DNA of 8,845 bases from contig JAJZYE010000023.1 in the NCBI GenBank assembly GCA_021806055.1, forward strand, positions 1 to 8,845, given 5' to 3'. This document shows, piece after piece, positions 1 to 7,161 of this stretch (position 1 is the first letter of the stretch; the number at the start of each line of letters is the position of its first letter). Source of the DNA: Actinomycetes bacterium (lineage in GTDB: Bacteria; Actinomycetota; Acidimicrobiia; Acidimicrobiales; RAAP-2). The notes below the pieces were generated by a model, which made no database searches, was not told the origin of the DNA, and worked only from the letters and a program-made list of their open reading frames with translations. The position numbers and the translations under genes are program-made.

Positions 1-455
1 CGATCTACGCCGGACGCCTCGCGCACGTCAGTCGCGCCCACGTCGGCCGGGTGGGCCGTCAGGTTGACGCCCAGCCCGGCCACGACAGTCGTGGCCGGAC
101 CGCGCGCCGACGCCTGGGCGAGCACCCCGGCCAGCTTCGCGTCGCCGACCAGCACGTCATTGGGCCACTTGAGCGAGACCCCCAGCCCGACCAGGTCGGC
201 CAGCGCCGCGCGCGCACTGAGCGCCAGCGCCGCGACAACCAGCTGGGCGTCGCCCGCCCGCGCCCGGAGGAGCACCGAGCACAGCAGGGCCGAACCCGGG
301 GGGGCCGACCAGGTACGATCGCGCCGGCCCCGGCCCGCCGACTGGTAGTCGGCGTAGACGACCAGCCCCTGCGGCTCACCGGCGCGCGCCGCCAGCCACT
401 CGTTGGTCGAGACGACCTCCACCAGGTGCTCCACGCGCCAGTCCAAAGCTTCCAC
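1..455 (-). CDS. birA: Biotin--[biotin carboxyl-carrier protein] ligase, 5' part only (3' end beyond the left edge)
   Basis: This enzyme activates biotin with ATP to biotinyl-AMP and attaches it to the target lysine of biotin-dependent carboxylases in the cytoplasm. The visible 151 codons carry the family hallmarks: STNEWL (residues 16-21), the biotinyl-AMP loop GRGRR (41-45) followed by TWSAPPGSALL, the catalytic KWPND (96-100, the lysine matching E. coli Lys183) and GLGVNL further on. There is no N-terminal helix-turn-helix before the catalytic core, so this is the monofunctional ligase type rather than the E. coli repressor type. The GTG at 455 is chosen because an in-frame TAA lies 12 nt upstream (465-467), no good Shine-Dalgarno is present, and a TAATGT -10-like element ends 6 nt before it, which suits a leaderless mRNA. 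A TTG at 461 is the alternative start. Divergent to a carboxylase subunit that is a plausible substrate. Confidence 0.95.
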   Translation of the reverse strand, partial: MEALDWRVEHLVEVVSTNEWLAARAGEPQGLVVYADYQSAGRGRRDRTWSAPPGSALLCSVLLRARAGDAQLVVAALALSARAALADLVGLGVSLKWPNDVLVGDAKLAGVLAQASARGPATTVVAGLGVNLTAHPADVGATDVREASGVD

Positions 456-511
456 CCCCAAACATTAGGGTTTAGGAGACGCGCCGGCGCACCGGTCGAG
501 GGGAGGTACAC
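456..511. promoter_or_regulatory. Divergent promoter region between birA and the carboxylase operon
   Basis: These 56 bp must serve both directions. On the minus strand TAATGT (467 to 462) fits a -10 box 6 nt from the birA GTG. On the plus strand TAGGGT (466-471) is a weaker -10 candidate, so the two boxes overlap. No convincing -35 is seen for either. Downstream on the plus side lie a perfect 10-bp palindrome (GCGCCGGCGC, 481-490), then ACCGGT (491-496) and a strong Shine-Dalgarno GGGAGG (501-506), 5 nt before the GTG at 512. The promoter assignments are inference from motif and spacing; the Shine-Dalgarno is clear. Confidence 0.5.
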
Positions 512-2260
512 GTGTTAGGGAAGGTCCTGATTGCCAACCGCGGAGAGATCGCGGTGCGCGTGGCGCGCACGTGCCGTGAGATGGGCGTGGCCACCGTGGC
601 GGTCTACTCCGACCTCGATCGTGACGCCCTGCACGTCCGGCTAGCCGACGAGGCCTACGCCCTCGGGGGCGCCAGCGCGACCGAGAGCTACCTCAACACC
701 ACCGCCATCCTCGACATCCTCGAGCGTAGCGGCGCCGACGCCGTACACCCCGGCTACGGCTTCTTCTCGGAGAACACCGACTTCGCGCGCGCCATCACGT
801 CACGCGGCGTCACCTTCATCGGTCCACCCCCCGAGGCGATCGAGATCATGGGTGACAAGATCTCCTCGCGCCTGGCCGCCGAACGGGTTGGCGTCGCCGG
901 CGTACCCGGGCGCAGTGAGGCGCTGACGAGCGCCCGCGAGGTCGTGGACTTCGGCGAGGAGTTCGGCTGGCCGGTCGCGATCAAGGCGGCCTACGGCGGC
1001 GGCGGACGGGGCATGAAGGTCGTGCACAGTGCCGAGGAGGCGGCGCCGTCCCTGGAGAGCGCGCAACGTGAGGCCCTGAGCTACTTCGGCCGCGACGAGT
1101 GCTACGTCGAGCGCTACCTGACCTGGCCCCGCCACATCGAGATGCAGGTGCTCGCCGACGCCCACGGGCACACCCTGTGGCTCGGCGAGCGCGACTGCTC
1201 GGCCCAGCGTCGCCACCAGAAGCTGGTCGAGGAGTCGCCCGCGGCGAACTTCCCCGACGAGGTACGCCGGGCCATGGGCGAGGCGGCGGTCAAGGTCTCG
1301 CGCGCGTGCGGGTACGTCAACGCCGGCACCGTGGAGTTCCTCTATCAGGACGGCGAGTTCTTCTTCTTGGAGATGAACACCCGCCTCCAGGTCGAGCACC
1401 CGGTCACCGAGTTGGTCACCGGTCTCGACCTGGTGGAGTGGCAGCTGCGCATCGCCGCCGGCGAGGAGTTGGGGTTCACGCAGGACGACGTCGCGGCGCG
1501 CGGCCACGCCATCGAGATCCGCGTCAACGCCGAGGATCCCGCCCAGGGGCGCTTCATCCCGTCGCCCGGGACCATCAGCCGCTTCGACCAGCCGGCCGGT
1601 CCCGGCGTACGCCTCGACGCCGGTTACGAGGCCGGCGACACCATCTCGCAGTACTACGACAACCTGATCGCCAAGCTCGTGGTGTGGGCCCCCGACCGCG
1701 AGCGCGCGCGACGCCGGATGCTGCGCGCCATTGAGGAGACGCGCATCGAGGGCGTCGCCACCACCCTCGCCGCCGACACGATCATCCTGTCCAGCGAGGA
1801 CTTCGCCCGCGGCACGCACTCGACCAAGTGGGTGGAGGAGACCCTGGACTTCTCCGCGCTGGCGCCGCGCACCCCTGGTGAGTCCCCCGAGGCCGGCGCC
1901 GTCCAGCGCCACGACCTCACCGCGGAGGTGGACGGCCGACGGGTCGCCGTCAGCCTCTACCTGCCCGACACGGGCGGGCTCCCCCGCGCCGCCAGTACCG
2001 CGGCGCGTCCCCGTCGCCAGCACCACCCCGGCGTCGTCGGCAGCGGCTCGGCCAACGTCACCGTGCCGATGCAGGGCACGATCGTCAAGGTCATGGTGGA
2101 GGTCGGCCAGGCGGTCGAGGCCGGCGAGGCGGTGCTGATCCTCGAGGCGATGAAGATGGAGAACGCCGTGCACGCCGAGCGTTCGGGCGTGGTCACGGCC
2201 ATCCGCGTCGCCCCCGGCGACTCCGTCAGCACCGGTGACGTCGTGGTGGTGATCGAATGA
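512..2260 (+). CDS. Acyl-CoA carboxylase alpha subunit (biotin carboxylase + biotin carboxyl carrier domains)
   Basis: It carboxylates its own biotin with ATP and bicarbonate and hands the carboxyl group to a separate carboxyltransferase subunit, for acetyl- or propionyl-CoA carboxylation. The 582 residues hold the biotin carboxylase N domain (about 1-110), ATP-grasp domain (about 115-320), biotin carboxylase C domain (about 335-440) and a C-terminal carrier domain (about 512-582). Key residues line up one position below E. coli AccC: Lys158, Gly-rich loop 162-167, Glu287, Asn289, Arg291, Glu295 and Arg337. The biotinylation motif is EAMKMEN with Lys548, 34 residues from the end. A linker rich in Ala, Pro and Arg joins the two halves, as usual in actinobacterial AccA/PccA-type subunits. 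GTG start with GGGAGG 5 nt upstream. Its stop overlaps the next ATG (ATGA). The acyl-CoA substrate is set by the missing beta subunit, so propionyl-CoA is only inferred from the nearby mutase. Confidence 0.96.
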   Translation: MLGKVLIANRGEIAVRVARTCREMGVATVAVYSDLDRDALHVRLADEAYALGGASATESYLNTTAILDILERSGADAVHPGYGFFSENTDFARAITSRGVTFIGPPPEAIEIMGDKISSRLAAERVGVAGVPGRSEALTSAREVVDFGEEFGWPVAIKAAYGGGGRGMKVVHSAEEAAPSLESAQREALSYFGRDECYVERYLTWPRHIEMQVLADAHGHTLWLGERDCSAQRRHQKLVEESPAANFPDEVRRAMGEAAVKVSRACGYVNAGTVEFLYQDGEFFFLEMNTRLQVEHPVTELVTGLDLVEWQLRIAAGEELGFTQDDVAARGHAIEIRVNAEDPAQGRFIPSPGTISRFDQPAGPGVRLDAGYEAGDTISQYYDNLIAKLVVWAPDRERARRRMLRAIEETRIEGVATTLAADTIILSSEDFARGTHSTKWVEETLDFSALAPRTPGESPEAGAVQRHDLTAEVDGRRVAVSLYLPDTGGLPRAASTAARPRRQHHPGVVGSGSANVTVPMQGTIVKVMVEVGQAVEAGEAVLILEAMKMENAVHAERSGVVTAIRVAPGDSVSTGDVVVVIE

Positions 2261-3417
2261 GCACGCCCGAGGACCGCGTGCGCGACGCGATCGACGCCGC
2301 GCACGATGAGCTGATCGAGTTGAGCCACTTCATCCACGCCACTCCCGAGCTGGGCTACGAGGAGTTCGCCAGCGCCGAGGCGGTCGCGGCGGCGGCCGAG
2401 CGCCACGGCTTCACGGTCGAGCGCGGTGTCGCGTCGCGACCCACGGCCTTTCGCGCCACGGCGGGGGACGGACGGCTTCGCCTGGCCTACTGCGCCGAGT
2501 ACGACGCGCTGCCCGACGTCGGCCACGCGTGCGGCCACAACATCATCGCCGCCGCGTCCCTCGGTGCGGCCCTCGGTCTGGCGACCGTGGCCGACGACCT
2601 CGACCTCAGCGTCGTCCTGCTCGGCACCCCGTCCGAGGAGGGCGGCGGCGGGAAGATCGACTTGCTGGAGGCGGGGTACTTCGACGACGTCCACGCGGCC
2701 ATGATGGTGCACCCCTGGCCCGAGGAGCGCCTCGAGGCGACCTGCCTCGCGGTCGACCACTTCGACGTGACCTTCACCGGCCGCGAGGCCCACGCCTCGG
2801 CCGCGCCGTGGGAGGGCATCAACGCCCTCGACGCGCTCACGGTGGCCCAAGTGGCCATCGGCCTCGCGCGCCAGCACCTCCACCCCGGTGACCAGATCCA
2901 CGGCATCGTGGTGCAGGGCGGTGCGGCGGCCAACATCGTCCCGGCGCACGTCGTCGCGCGCTACATGTGCCGATCGACCACCGCCGAGGGCCTCGCTCGC
3001 CTCCGTGAGCGGGTCAACGCCTGCTTCGACGCCGGAGCGCGCGCCACCGGGGCGACGTGGCGCAGTGAGGAGCTGGGCCACGCGTTCTCGCACATGACGA
3101 GCGATCGCGAGATCCTCGCCCACTACCGGCGCGCCGCCGAGAGCCGGGGACGGCGATTCGACCGCGACGACGAGGGAGCGCCGCCACCCACCCTCTCCAC
3201 CGACATGGCGAACGTCTCGCTGGTGGTGCCGTCGATTCATCCGCTGCTGGGGCTGGCCACCGGCGGCGCGGTCAATCACCAGCCCGCCTTCACCGCGGCG
3301 TGCGCCACCCCCGACGCGGACCGTGCGGTCATCGACGGTGCCGTGGCGCTGGCGCTCACCGCCGTCGGCGTGGCCCGCGACGAGGCGCTGCGGGCTCGGC
3401 TCCTGGAGCGGTCGTGA
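2257..3417 (+). CDS. M20-family metallo-amidohydrolase (ACY1L2/AbgB-like)
   Basis: Members of this family hydrolyse N-acyl or peptide-like amide bonds using two bound metal ions in the cytoplasm. The 386 residues are a full-length family member: a catalytic domain interrupted by a dimerisation domain at roughly 165-260. Metal-site residues are visible: Cys92 and His94 in HACGHN, Glu127-Glu128 in PSEEGGGGK, His152 in VHPWP, and His341 in GGAVNHQPAF near the C-terminus. The phrase YDALPDVGHACGHN is typical of the ACY1L2 branch that includes p-aminobenzoyl-glutamate hydrolase. The substrate cannot be read from the sequence. The ATG at 2257 overlaps the carboxylase stop by 4 nt, and its own stop overlaps the next GTG by 4 nt, so it is probably translated by coupling inside a three-gene operon. 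No signal peptide is seen. Confidence 0.92.
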   Translation: MSTPEDRVRDAIDAAHDELIELSHFIHATPELGYEEFASAEAVAAAAERHGFTVERGVASRPTAFRATAGDGRLRLAYCAEYDALPDVGHACGHNIIAAASLGAALGLATVADDLDLSVVLLGTPSEEGGGGKIDLLEAGYFDDVHAAMMVHPWPEERLEATCLAVDHFDVTFTGREAHASAAPWEGINALDALTVAQVAIGLARQHLHPGDQIHGIVVQGGAAANIVPAHVVARYMCRSTTAEGLARLRERVNACFDAGARATGATWRSEELGHAFSHMTSDREILAHYRRAAESRGRRFDRDDEGAPPPTLSTDMANVSLVVPSIHPLLGLATGGAVNHQPAFTAACATPDADRAVIDGAVALALTAVGVARDEALRARLLERS

Positions 3418-3707
3418 TCATCGAGCACGCCTCCCTGCGCGTCACGCCCGGGCGCGAGCGCGACTTCGAAGCCGCGATGGTGCCCGCCCTGGTAATCATC
3501 GAGTCCGCGCCGGGCTGTCACGGCGCCGAGGTGCGGGCCCAGCTGGAGGACCCGTCGAACTACCTGCTGCTGGTGCGCTGGGCGTCACTGGCGGCTCACG
3601 GGGACTTCCGCGCCAGTGCTCTCTACGAGCAGTGGCGCACGCGGACCCATCCCTTCTACGTCGAGCCGCCCGAGGTTCGCCACTACGACGAGCCGCTGGC
3701 GCGCTAG
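3414..3707 (+). CDS. Antibiotic biosynthesis monooxygenase (ABM)-domain small protein
   Basis: A 97-residue protein with the ABM/dimeric alpha-beta barrel pattern. It has an N-terminal strand ([12 protein letters not shown]), a helix running through the Glu/Phe/Ala-rich segment to about residue 30, a strand around [14 protein letters not shown], a hydrophobic strand YLLLVRW, a helix and a C-terminal strand. Relatives include cofactor-free oxygenases and stress- or detoxification-linked proteins, and many have no known substrate. The start is the GTG at 3414, which overlaps the upstream TGA in GTGA and has GGAG (3405-3408) 5 nt before it. Longer readings back to 3300 would run through the amidohydrolase in another frame and are not credible. 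The stop TAG (3705-3707) overlaps the opposing mutase stop in the palindrome CTAG, leaving no room for a terminator. The fold call is fairly sure; the function is unknown. Confidence 0.82.
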   Translation: MIIEHASLRVTPGRERDFEAAMVPALVIIESAPGCHGAEVRAQLEDPSNYLLLVRWASLAAHGDFRASALYEQWRTRTHPFYVEPPEVRHYDEPLAR

Positions 3708-5284
3708 CGGGGGTGGTGCACGCCGAACTCGCCGCGTAGCACGTCGGCCACCTCCCCGAGCGTGGCGCGGCGGGCCAGGGCGATCTTCATCGGGTGGAGC
3801 ACGTTCGACGAGCCCCGCGCGGCGCTCGCCAGGTCGTCGAGCGCGTGGCGCACCGCGTCCTGATCGCGGTTCGCCTTGAACGCCCGGACCCGCTCCACCT
3901 GGGCGCGCTGTTGGGCCACGTCGACCGGGAAGACCTCCGCCGTCGTGGGCGAGGCGTCGACGAACCGGTTCACCCCCACGACCACCTTCTCGCCACGATC
4001 CACCCGACGCGCGAAGTCGTACGCGGCCGCCTCAATCTCATCCTGCAGGTACCCCTGCTCGATGGCGGTCACGGCCCCGCCCATCTCGTCGATCGTCGCC
4101 ATGTAGGCGAGCGCCCGCCGCTCGACCTCATCGGTCAGCGACTCCACGAAGTACGACCCCGCGAGGGGGTCCGCCGTGTCGGTGATGCCCGACTCGTACC
4201 CCACGATCTGCTGCGTGCGCAGCGCCACCTTCGCCGCGCGCTCGGTGGGCAGGCCCAGGGCCTCGTCGAAGCCGTTGGTGTGCAGGCTCTGCGTCCCCCC
4301 AAGGGTCGCGGCGAGTGCCTGGAGGGTGACGCGCACGATGTTGTTCTCGGGCTGCTGGGCGGTCAGGGTGGAGCCGCCCGTCTGGGTGTGGAAGCGCAGC
4401 ATCATCGAGCGCTCGTCGCGCGCCTGGAAGCGATCGCGCATGACGCGCGCCCAGATCCGCCGCGCCGCTCGGTACTTGGCGACCTCCTCGAAGAGGTTGT
4501 TGTGCGCGTTGAAGAAGAAGCTGAGTCGTGGCGCGAAGTCGTCCAGCGCCAGGCCGGCGGCCAGCGCCGCCTCCACGTAGGCGACGGCGTTGGCCAGCGT
4601 AAAGGCGATCTCCTGGACCGCCGTCGATCCCGCCTCGCGTATGTGATACCCCGAGATCGAGATGGTGTTCCACCGCGGGATCTGCTCCGCGCAGTACGCG
4701 AAGGTGTCGACGATCAGGCGCATGGAGGGTCGCGGGGGGTAGATGTAGGTGCCGCGCGCGACGTACTCCTTCAAGATGTCGTTCTGGATCGTGCCGCGCA
4801 GCTGGTCACCCGCCACGCCCTGCTCCTCGGCGACCAGCTGGTAGAGCAGTAGCAGCGTCGACGCCGTGGCGTTGATCGTCATCGAGGTCGTGACCTCGCC
4901 GAGGGGCAAGTCGGCCAGCAGGAGCCGCATGTCGTCGATCGAGGAGATCGCCACGCCCACCTTGCCCACCTCGCCCTCGGCGCGGGGGTGATCGGCGTCC
5001 AGGCCCATCTGCGTCGGCAGGTCGAAGGCGCACGAGAGCCCCGTCTGGCCCGCGTCGAGCAGGAACTTGAAGCGCTGATTGGTGGCCTCGGCGGTGCCGA
5101 AGCCGGCGTACTGGCGCATGGTCCACAGCCGCCCCCGGTACATGGTCGGGTGCACCCCGCGCGTGTACGGGAACTCGCCGGGCCGGCCGAGCCGTGACGA
5201 CAGCTCCGCCCCCGCGAGGTCGCTCTCGTCGTAGAGCGCACGAATCTCAATACCCGAGTCGGTCGTGCGCTCGTCGGAGTCCAC
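3704..5284 (-). CDS. mcmA1: Methylmalonyl-CoA mutase, large (catalytic) subunit lacking the B12-binding domain
   Basis: It catalyses the adenosylcobalamin-dependent interconversion of methylmalonyl-CoA and succinyl-CoA. The 526 residues cover the TIM-barrel substrate domain only; the C-terminal cobalamin domain (DXHXXG) is absent, so a separate small B12 subunit is expected. The start of the family core is seen in RTTDSGIEI (6-14), then FPYTRG, and [20 protein letters not shown]. Specificity residues are Tyr59 (RQYAG) and Arg177 (VARGTY), with His214 (SGYHIREAG). Their spacing of 118 and 37 equals that of Tyr89, Arg207 and His244 of the Propionibacterium enzyme. Isobutyryl- and 2-hydroxyisobutyryl-CoA mutases have Phe/Gln or Ile/Gln at the first two sites. 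GTG at 5284 is chosen because longer readings overlap the divergent RDD gene and are not family-like; TAGTCT lies 5 nt upstream and no Shine-Dalgarno is seen. Confidence 0.93.
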   Translation of the reverse strand: MDSDERTTDSGIEIRALYDESDLAGAELSSRLGRPGEFPYTRGVHPTMYRGRLWTMRQYAGFGTAEATNQRFKFLLDAGQTGLSCAFDLPTQMGLDADHPRAEGEVGKVGVAISSIDDMRLLLADLPLGEVTTSMTINATASTLLLLYQLVAEEQGVAGDQLRGTIQNDILKEYVARGTYIYPPRPSMRLIVDTFAYCAEQIPRWNTISISGYHIREAGSTAVQEIAFTLANAVAYVEAALAAGLALDDFAPRLSFFFNAHNNLFEEVAKYRAARRIWARVMRDRFQARDERSMMLRFHTQTGGSTLTAQQPENNIVRVTLQALAATLGGTQSLHTNGFDEALGLPTERAAKVALRTQQIVGYESGITDTADPLAGSYFVESLTDEVERRALAYMATIDEMGGAVTAIEQGYLQDEIEAAAYDFARRVDRGEKVVVGVNRFVDASPTTAEVFPVDVAQQRAQVERVRAFKANRDQDAVRHALDDLASAARGSSNVLHPMKIALARRATLGEVADVLRGEFGVHHPR

Positions 5285-5369
5285 GACCCAGACTACGTCG
5301 CGCGCCCGTGATCGGGCCGACTCGACGTACGGGCCCCCGCGACCCCGCCTCGTGTACCAAGATGGAGCG
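5285..5369. promoter_or_regulatory. Divergent intergenic region between the mutase and RDD genes, candidate leaderless promoters
   Basis: Only 85 bp separate the two starts. On the minus strand TAGTCT (5295 to 5290) fits a TANNNT -10 box 5 nt before the mutase GTG. On the plus strand CAAGAT (5358-5363) is a weaker -10 candidate 6 nt before the ATG at 5370; a GGAG at 5364-5367 is too close (2 nt) to be a good ribosome site. No clear -35 is visible in either direction, and the region is too short for a cobalamin riboswitch. These are inferences from motif and spacing only. Confidence 0.35.
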
Positions 5370-5930
5370 ATGAGATGCACGACCTGCGGCGCCGAGCTCC
5401 ACGGTACCTACTGCTCAACCTGTGGCACCTTCAGCGGCCAGTCGGACCCGCCGTCGCGCACCGAGTTGTCCGGCTGGTGGCGCCGCGTCGGCGCCACGGT
5501 CGTGGACAACCTGCTGCTGGTGATCCCCACCTCGCTCGTGGCGGTGGTGGTCGCCCAGTTCGCCGGCACCACCATCGGGGAGCTCGCCGGGGTCGCGGCC
5601 CAGGGCATCTACATGGTCGAGCTACTGGCCTCGCCGCGCGGCCAGACCGTGGGCAATCGCGTGGTCGGCACCCGCGTACGCGACGAGCTGACCGGGGCCG
5701 TGCTCTCGCGGGCCCAGGCCCTCAAGCGCTGGGGGTTCATCGCGGTCTACAGCCTGCTCGAGGTCTTCAGCCAGAGTGGCACCCCGCGCACCCACGCGCT
5801 CGGTGCCGCGGGCGGCCTCGCCCTGGTGATGTCCCTGGTCGGACTGGCCGACTGCCTGTTCCCACTGTTCAACGCACGCAAGCAGACCCTGCACGATCGC
5901 TTCGCCCGCACGCTGGTCGAGCGGGTCTGA
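5370..5930 (+). CDS. Zinc-ribbon RDD-family membrane protein
   Basis: A 186-residue protein of unknown function. It opens with a four-cysteine zinc ribbon (Cys3, Cys6, Cys15, Cys18), a polar linker, and then an RDD domain. The domain shows the conserved Arg (WWRRVGA, 36-42), the Asp of VVDNLLL (46) and the late Asp of LHDRFA (176). The signature [13 protein letters not shown] (91-103) is typical of RDD proteins. Hydrophobic membrane segments fall at about 44-63, 69-88 and 145-167. The start is the ATG at 5370 because it puts the first CxxC at residues 3-6; an ATG at 5265 would add 35 residues overlapping the mutase start. The gene is divergent from the mutase and ends 12 nt from the opposing MoeB stop. 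Some RDD proteins have been linked to ion transport, but nothing here supports a specific role. Confidence 0.88.
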   Translation: MRCTTCGAELHGTYCSTCGTFSGQSDPPSRTELSGWWRRVGATVVDNLLLVIPTSLVAVVVAQFAGTTIGELAGVAAQGIYMVELLASPRGQTVGNRVVGTRVRDELTGAVLSRAQALKRWGFIAVYSLLEVFSQSGTPRTHALGAAGGLALVMSLVGLADCLFPLFNARKQTLHDRFARTLVERV

Positions 5931-5942
5931 CCCGTCGGCGAT

Positions 5943-7109
5943 CTACGCGCTGACCGCCACGTGCGGCATGCACAGGTCGTCGTACTCGGCGATCACGATG
6001 GGACCGGCATCCTCCCCGCAGGCGGGGCAGGTGGGATCGCGGCGCACCTTGAACGTGCGAAAGCTCTGGTCCATCGAGTCGTAGGTCAGCAGCCGCCCCG
6101 TCAGGGTCTCACCCAGGGACAGCAGGAGCTTGATGGCCTCGATCGCCTGCAGGGACCCCACGATGCCCGGCAGCACTCCCAGGACGCCGGCCTCGGCGCA
6201 ACTCGGGGCGAGTTCGGGCGGCGGCGGCTCGGGAATCATGCAGCGGTAGCAGGGGCCCACGTAGGGGTCAAAGACGGTGACCTGGCCCTCGAAGCGAAAG
6301 ATCGAGCCGTGCACCACGGGGATGCGTCGCACCAGTGCGGCGTCATTGACCAGGTAGCGGGTCGGGAAGTTGTCCGTCCCGTCAACGATCACGTCGTAAC
6401 CGTCGATGATGTCGAGCACGTTGTCGGCGCCCAGGCGCACGTCGTAGGTGTTGACGACCAGGTCCGGGTTCAGCGCGCTGAGCGTCTGACGGGCGCTCTC
6501 GACCTTGCGCATACCGATGCGCTCGGTATTGTGCAACACCTGACGCTGGAGGTTCGACTCGTCCACGACGTCCATGTCAATGATCCCGATCGTGCCCACG
6601 CCGGCCGCCGCGAGGTACAGTCCCGCCGGTGAGCCCAGCCCGCCGGCCCCGAGCAGCAGCACCCGGGCGTCGAGCAACTTGATCTGGCCCTCCTCGCCCA
6701 CCTCGGGCAGCAGCAGGTGACGCTGGTAGCGATTGCGCTGCTCCGCGCTGAGGGTGCGCGGCGTCGACCAGATCAGCCCCTCGTCCTTCCACCGGTTAAA
6801 GCCCCCGATGACCGACACCACCTCGCGATAGCCGAGGTCCTGGAGCGTCTTGGCCGCGAAGATCGAGCGGAAACCTCCCGCGCAGTAGACGGCGATCGGC
6901 GTGTCCTTGTCGGGCAGGCGACCCTCGACCGAGAACTCCAGGTTGCCGCGCGGCACGTGCACCGCGCCGGGCAGGGCGCCCTGGGTGTACTCGTCGGGCT
7001 CGCGCACGTCGAGCAGCCGGTAGTGGTCGAGGTGCGCGGCCACCTCGTGGGGTTCGACCTCGCGCACCTCGGTCCTGGCCGCCTGAAGCAGTTCTCGGGT
7101 TGTGGGCAC
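5943..7109 (-). CDS. moeB: N-terminal rhodanese + MoeB/ThiF E1-like adenylyltransferase
   Basis: The E1 domain adenylates the C-terminal glycine of a sulfur-carrier protein (MoaD, ThiS or CysO type), and the rhodanese domain can supply persulfide sulfur for its thiocarboxylate. The 388 residues read as rhodanese (about 15-112; LLDVREPDEY, active loop CAGGFRS with Cys76) followed by E1 (about 120-388). The E1 part has RYQRHLLLPEVG, the ATP loop GAGGLGS (154-160), NLQRQ (186-190), Lys202, DGTDNFPTR (243-251), Cys304, and two zinc CxxC pairs (Cys287/Cys290 and Cys361/Cys364). In mycobacterial MoeZ the rhodanese domain is C-terminal, so this order is inverted. The GTG start at 7109 has AAGGAG (7121 to 7116) 6 nt upstream and a -10/-35 promoter just beyond. 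No carrier protein gene lies next to it, so the pathway (molybdopterin, thiamine or cysteine) is open. Confidence 0.93.
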   Translation of the reverse strand: MPTTRELLQAARTEVREVEPHEVAAHLDHYRLLDVREPDEYTQGALPGAVHVPRGNLEFSVEGRLPDKDTPIAVYCAGGFRSIFAAKTLQDLGYREVVSVIGGFNRWKDEGLIWSTPRTLSAEQRNRYQRHLLLPEVGEEGQIKLLDARVLLLGAGGLGSPAGLYLAAAGVGTIGIIDMDVVDESNLQRQVLHNTERIGMRKVESARQTLSALNPDLVVNTYDVRLGADNVLDIIDGYDVIVDGTDNFPTRYLVNDAALVRRIPVVHGSIFRFEGQVTVFDPYVGPCYRCMIPEPPPPELAPSCAEAGVLGVLPGIVGSLQAIEAIKLLLSLGETLTGRLLTYDSMDQSFRTFKVRRDPTCPACGEDAGPIVIAEYDDLCMPHVAVSA

Positions 7110-7115
7110 CTGGCG

Positions 7116-7161
7116 CTCCTTCTCGGTGCGAAAATCCTACTGGTGCGGTCGACTTTAGCAA
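7116..7161 (-). promoter_or_regulatory. Promoter and Shine-Dalgarno of the rhodanese-MoeB gene
   Basis: Read on the minus strand, TTGCTA (7161 to 7156) and TAGGAT (7139 to 7134) form a -35/-10 pair with a 16-nt spacer. Transcription would start near the A at 7127, giving an untranslated leader of about 18 nt. The leader holds AAGGAG (7121 to 7116), 6 nt from the GTG. This is the best-formed promoter in the window; it is a motif-based call. Confidence 0.6.

Noticed and set aside
465..476. Telomere-like TTAGGG/TTTAGG repeat
   Set aside because: Only two imperfect units; more simply part of the promoter region.
59..511. Minus-strand open frame of 150 codons at the left end
   Set aside because: It is the wrong frame; the biotin ligase motifs read in a different minus-strand frame that begins at 455 and runs off the left edge.
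800..2173. Long minus-strand open frame (457 codons) opposite the carboxylase subunit
   Set aside because: It is a mirror of the GC-rich codon pattern of the real gene; its sequence is low-complexity, rich in Arg, Ala, Gly, Leu and His, with no recognisable domain.
1957..3279. Minus-strand open frame (440 codons) spanning the carboxylase/M20 junction
   Set aside because: It runs antisense across two well-supported genes and has no family features.
3794..4852. Plus-strand open frame (352 codons) opposite the mutase
   Set aside because: Antisense shadow; the mutase on the other strand is recognisable from end to end.
3704..5284. Isobutyryl-CoA or 2-hydroxyisobutyryl-CoA mutase identity
   Set aside because: Those enzymes carry Phe/Gln or Ile/Gln at the two specificity sites; this protein has Tyr and Arg.
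5285..5369. Cobalamin riboswitch before the B12-dependent mutase
   Set aside because: The gap is only 85 bp and shows none of the conserved B12-box sequence.
5285..5380. Longer mutase start at 5380 giving 32 extra residues
   Set aside because: The extension is not family-like, overlaps the divergent RDD start and would leave no promoter room; the core begins just after 5284.
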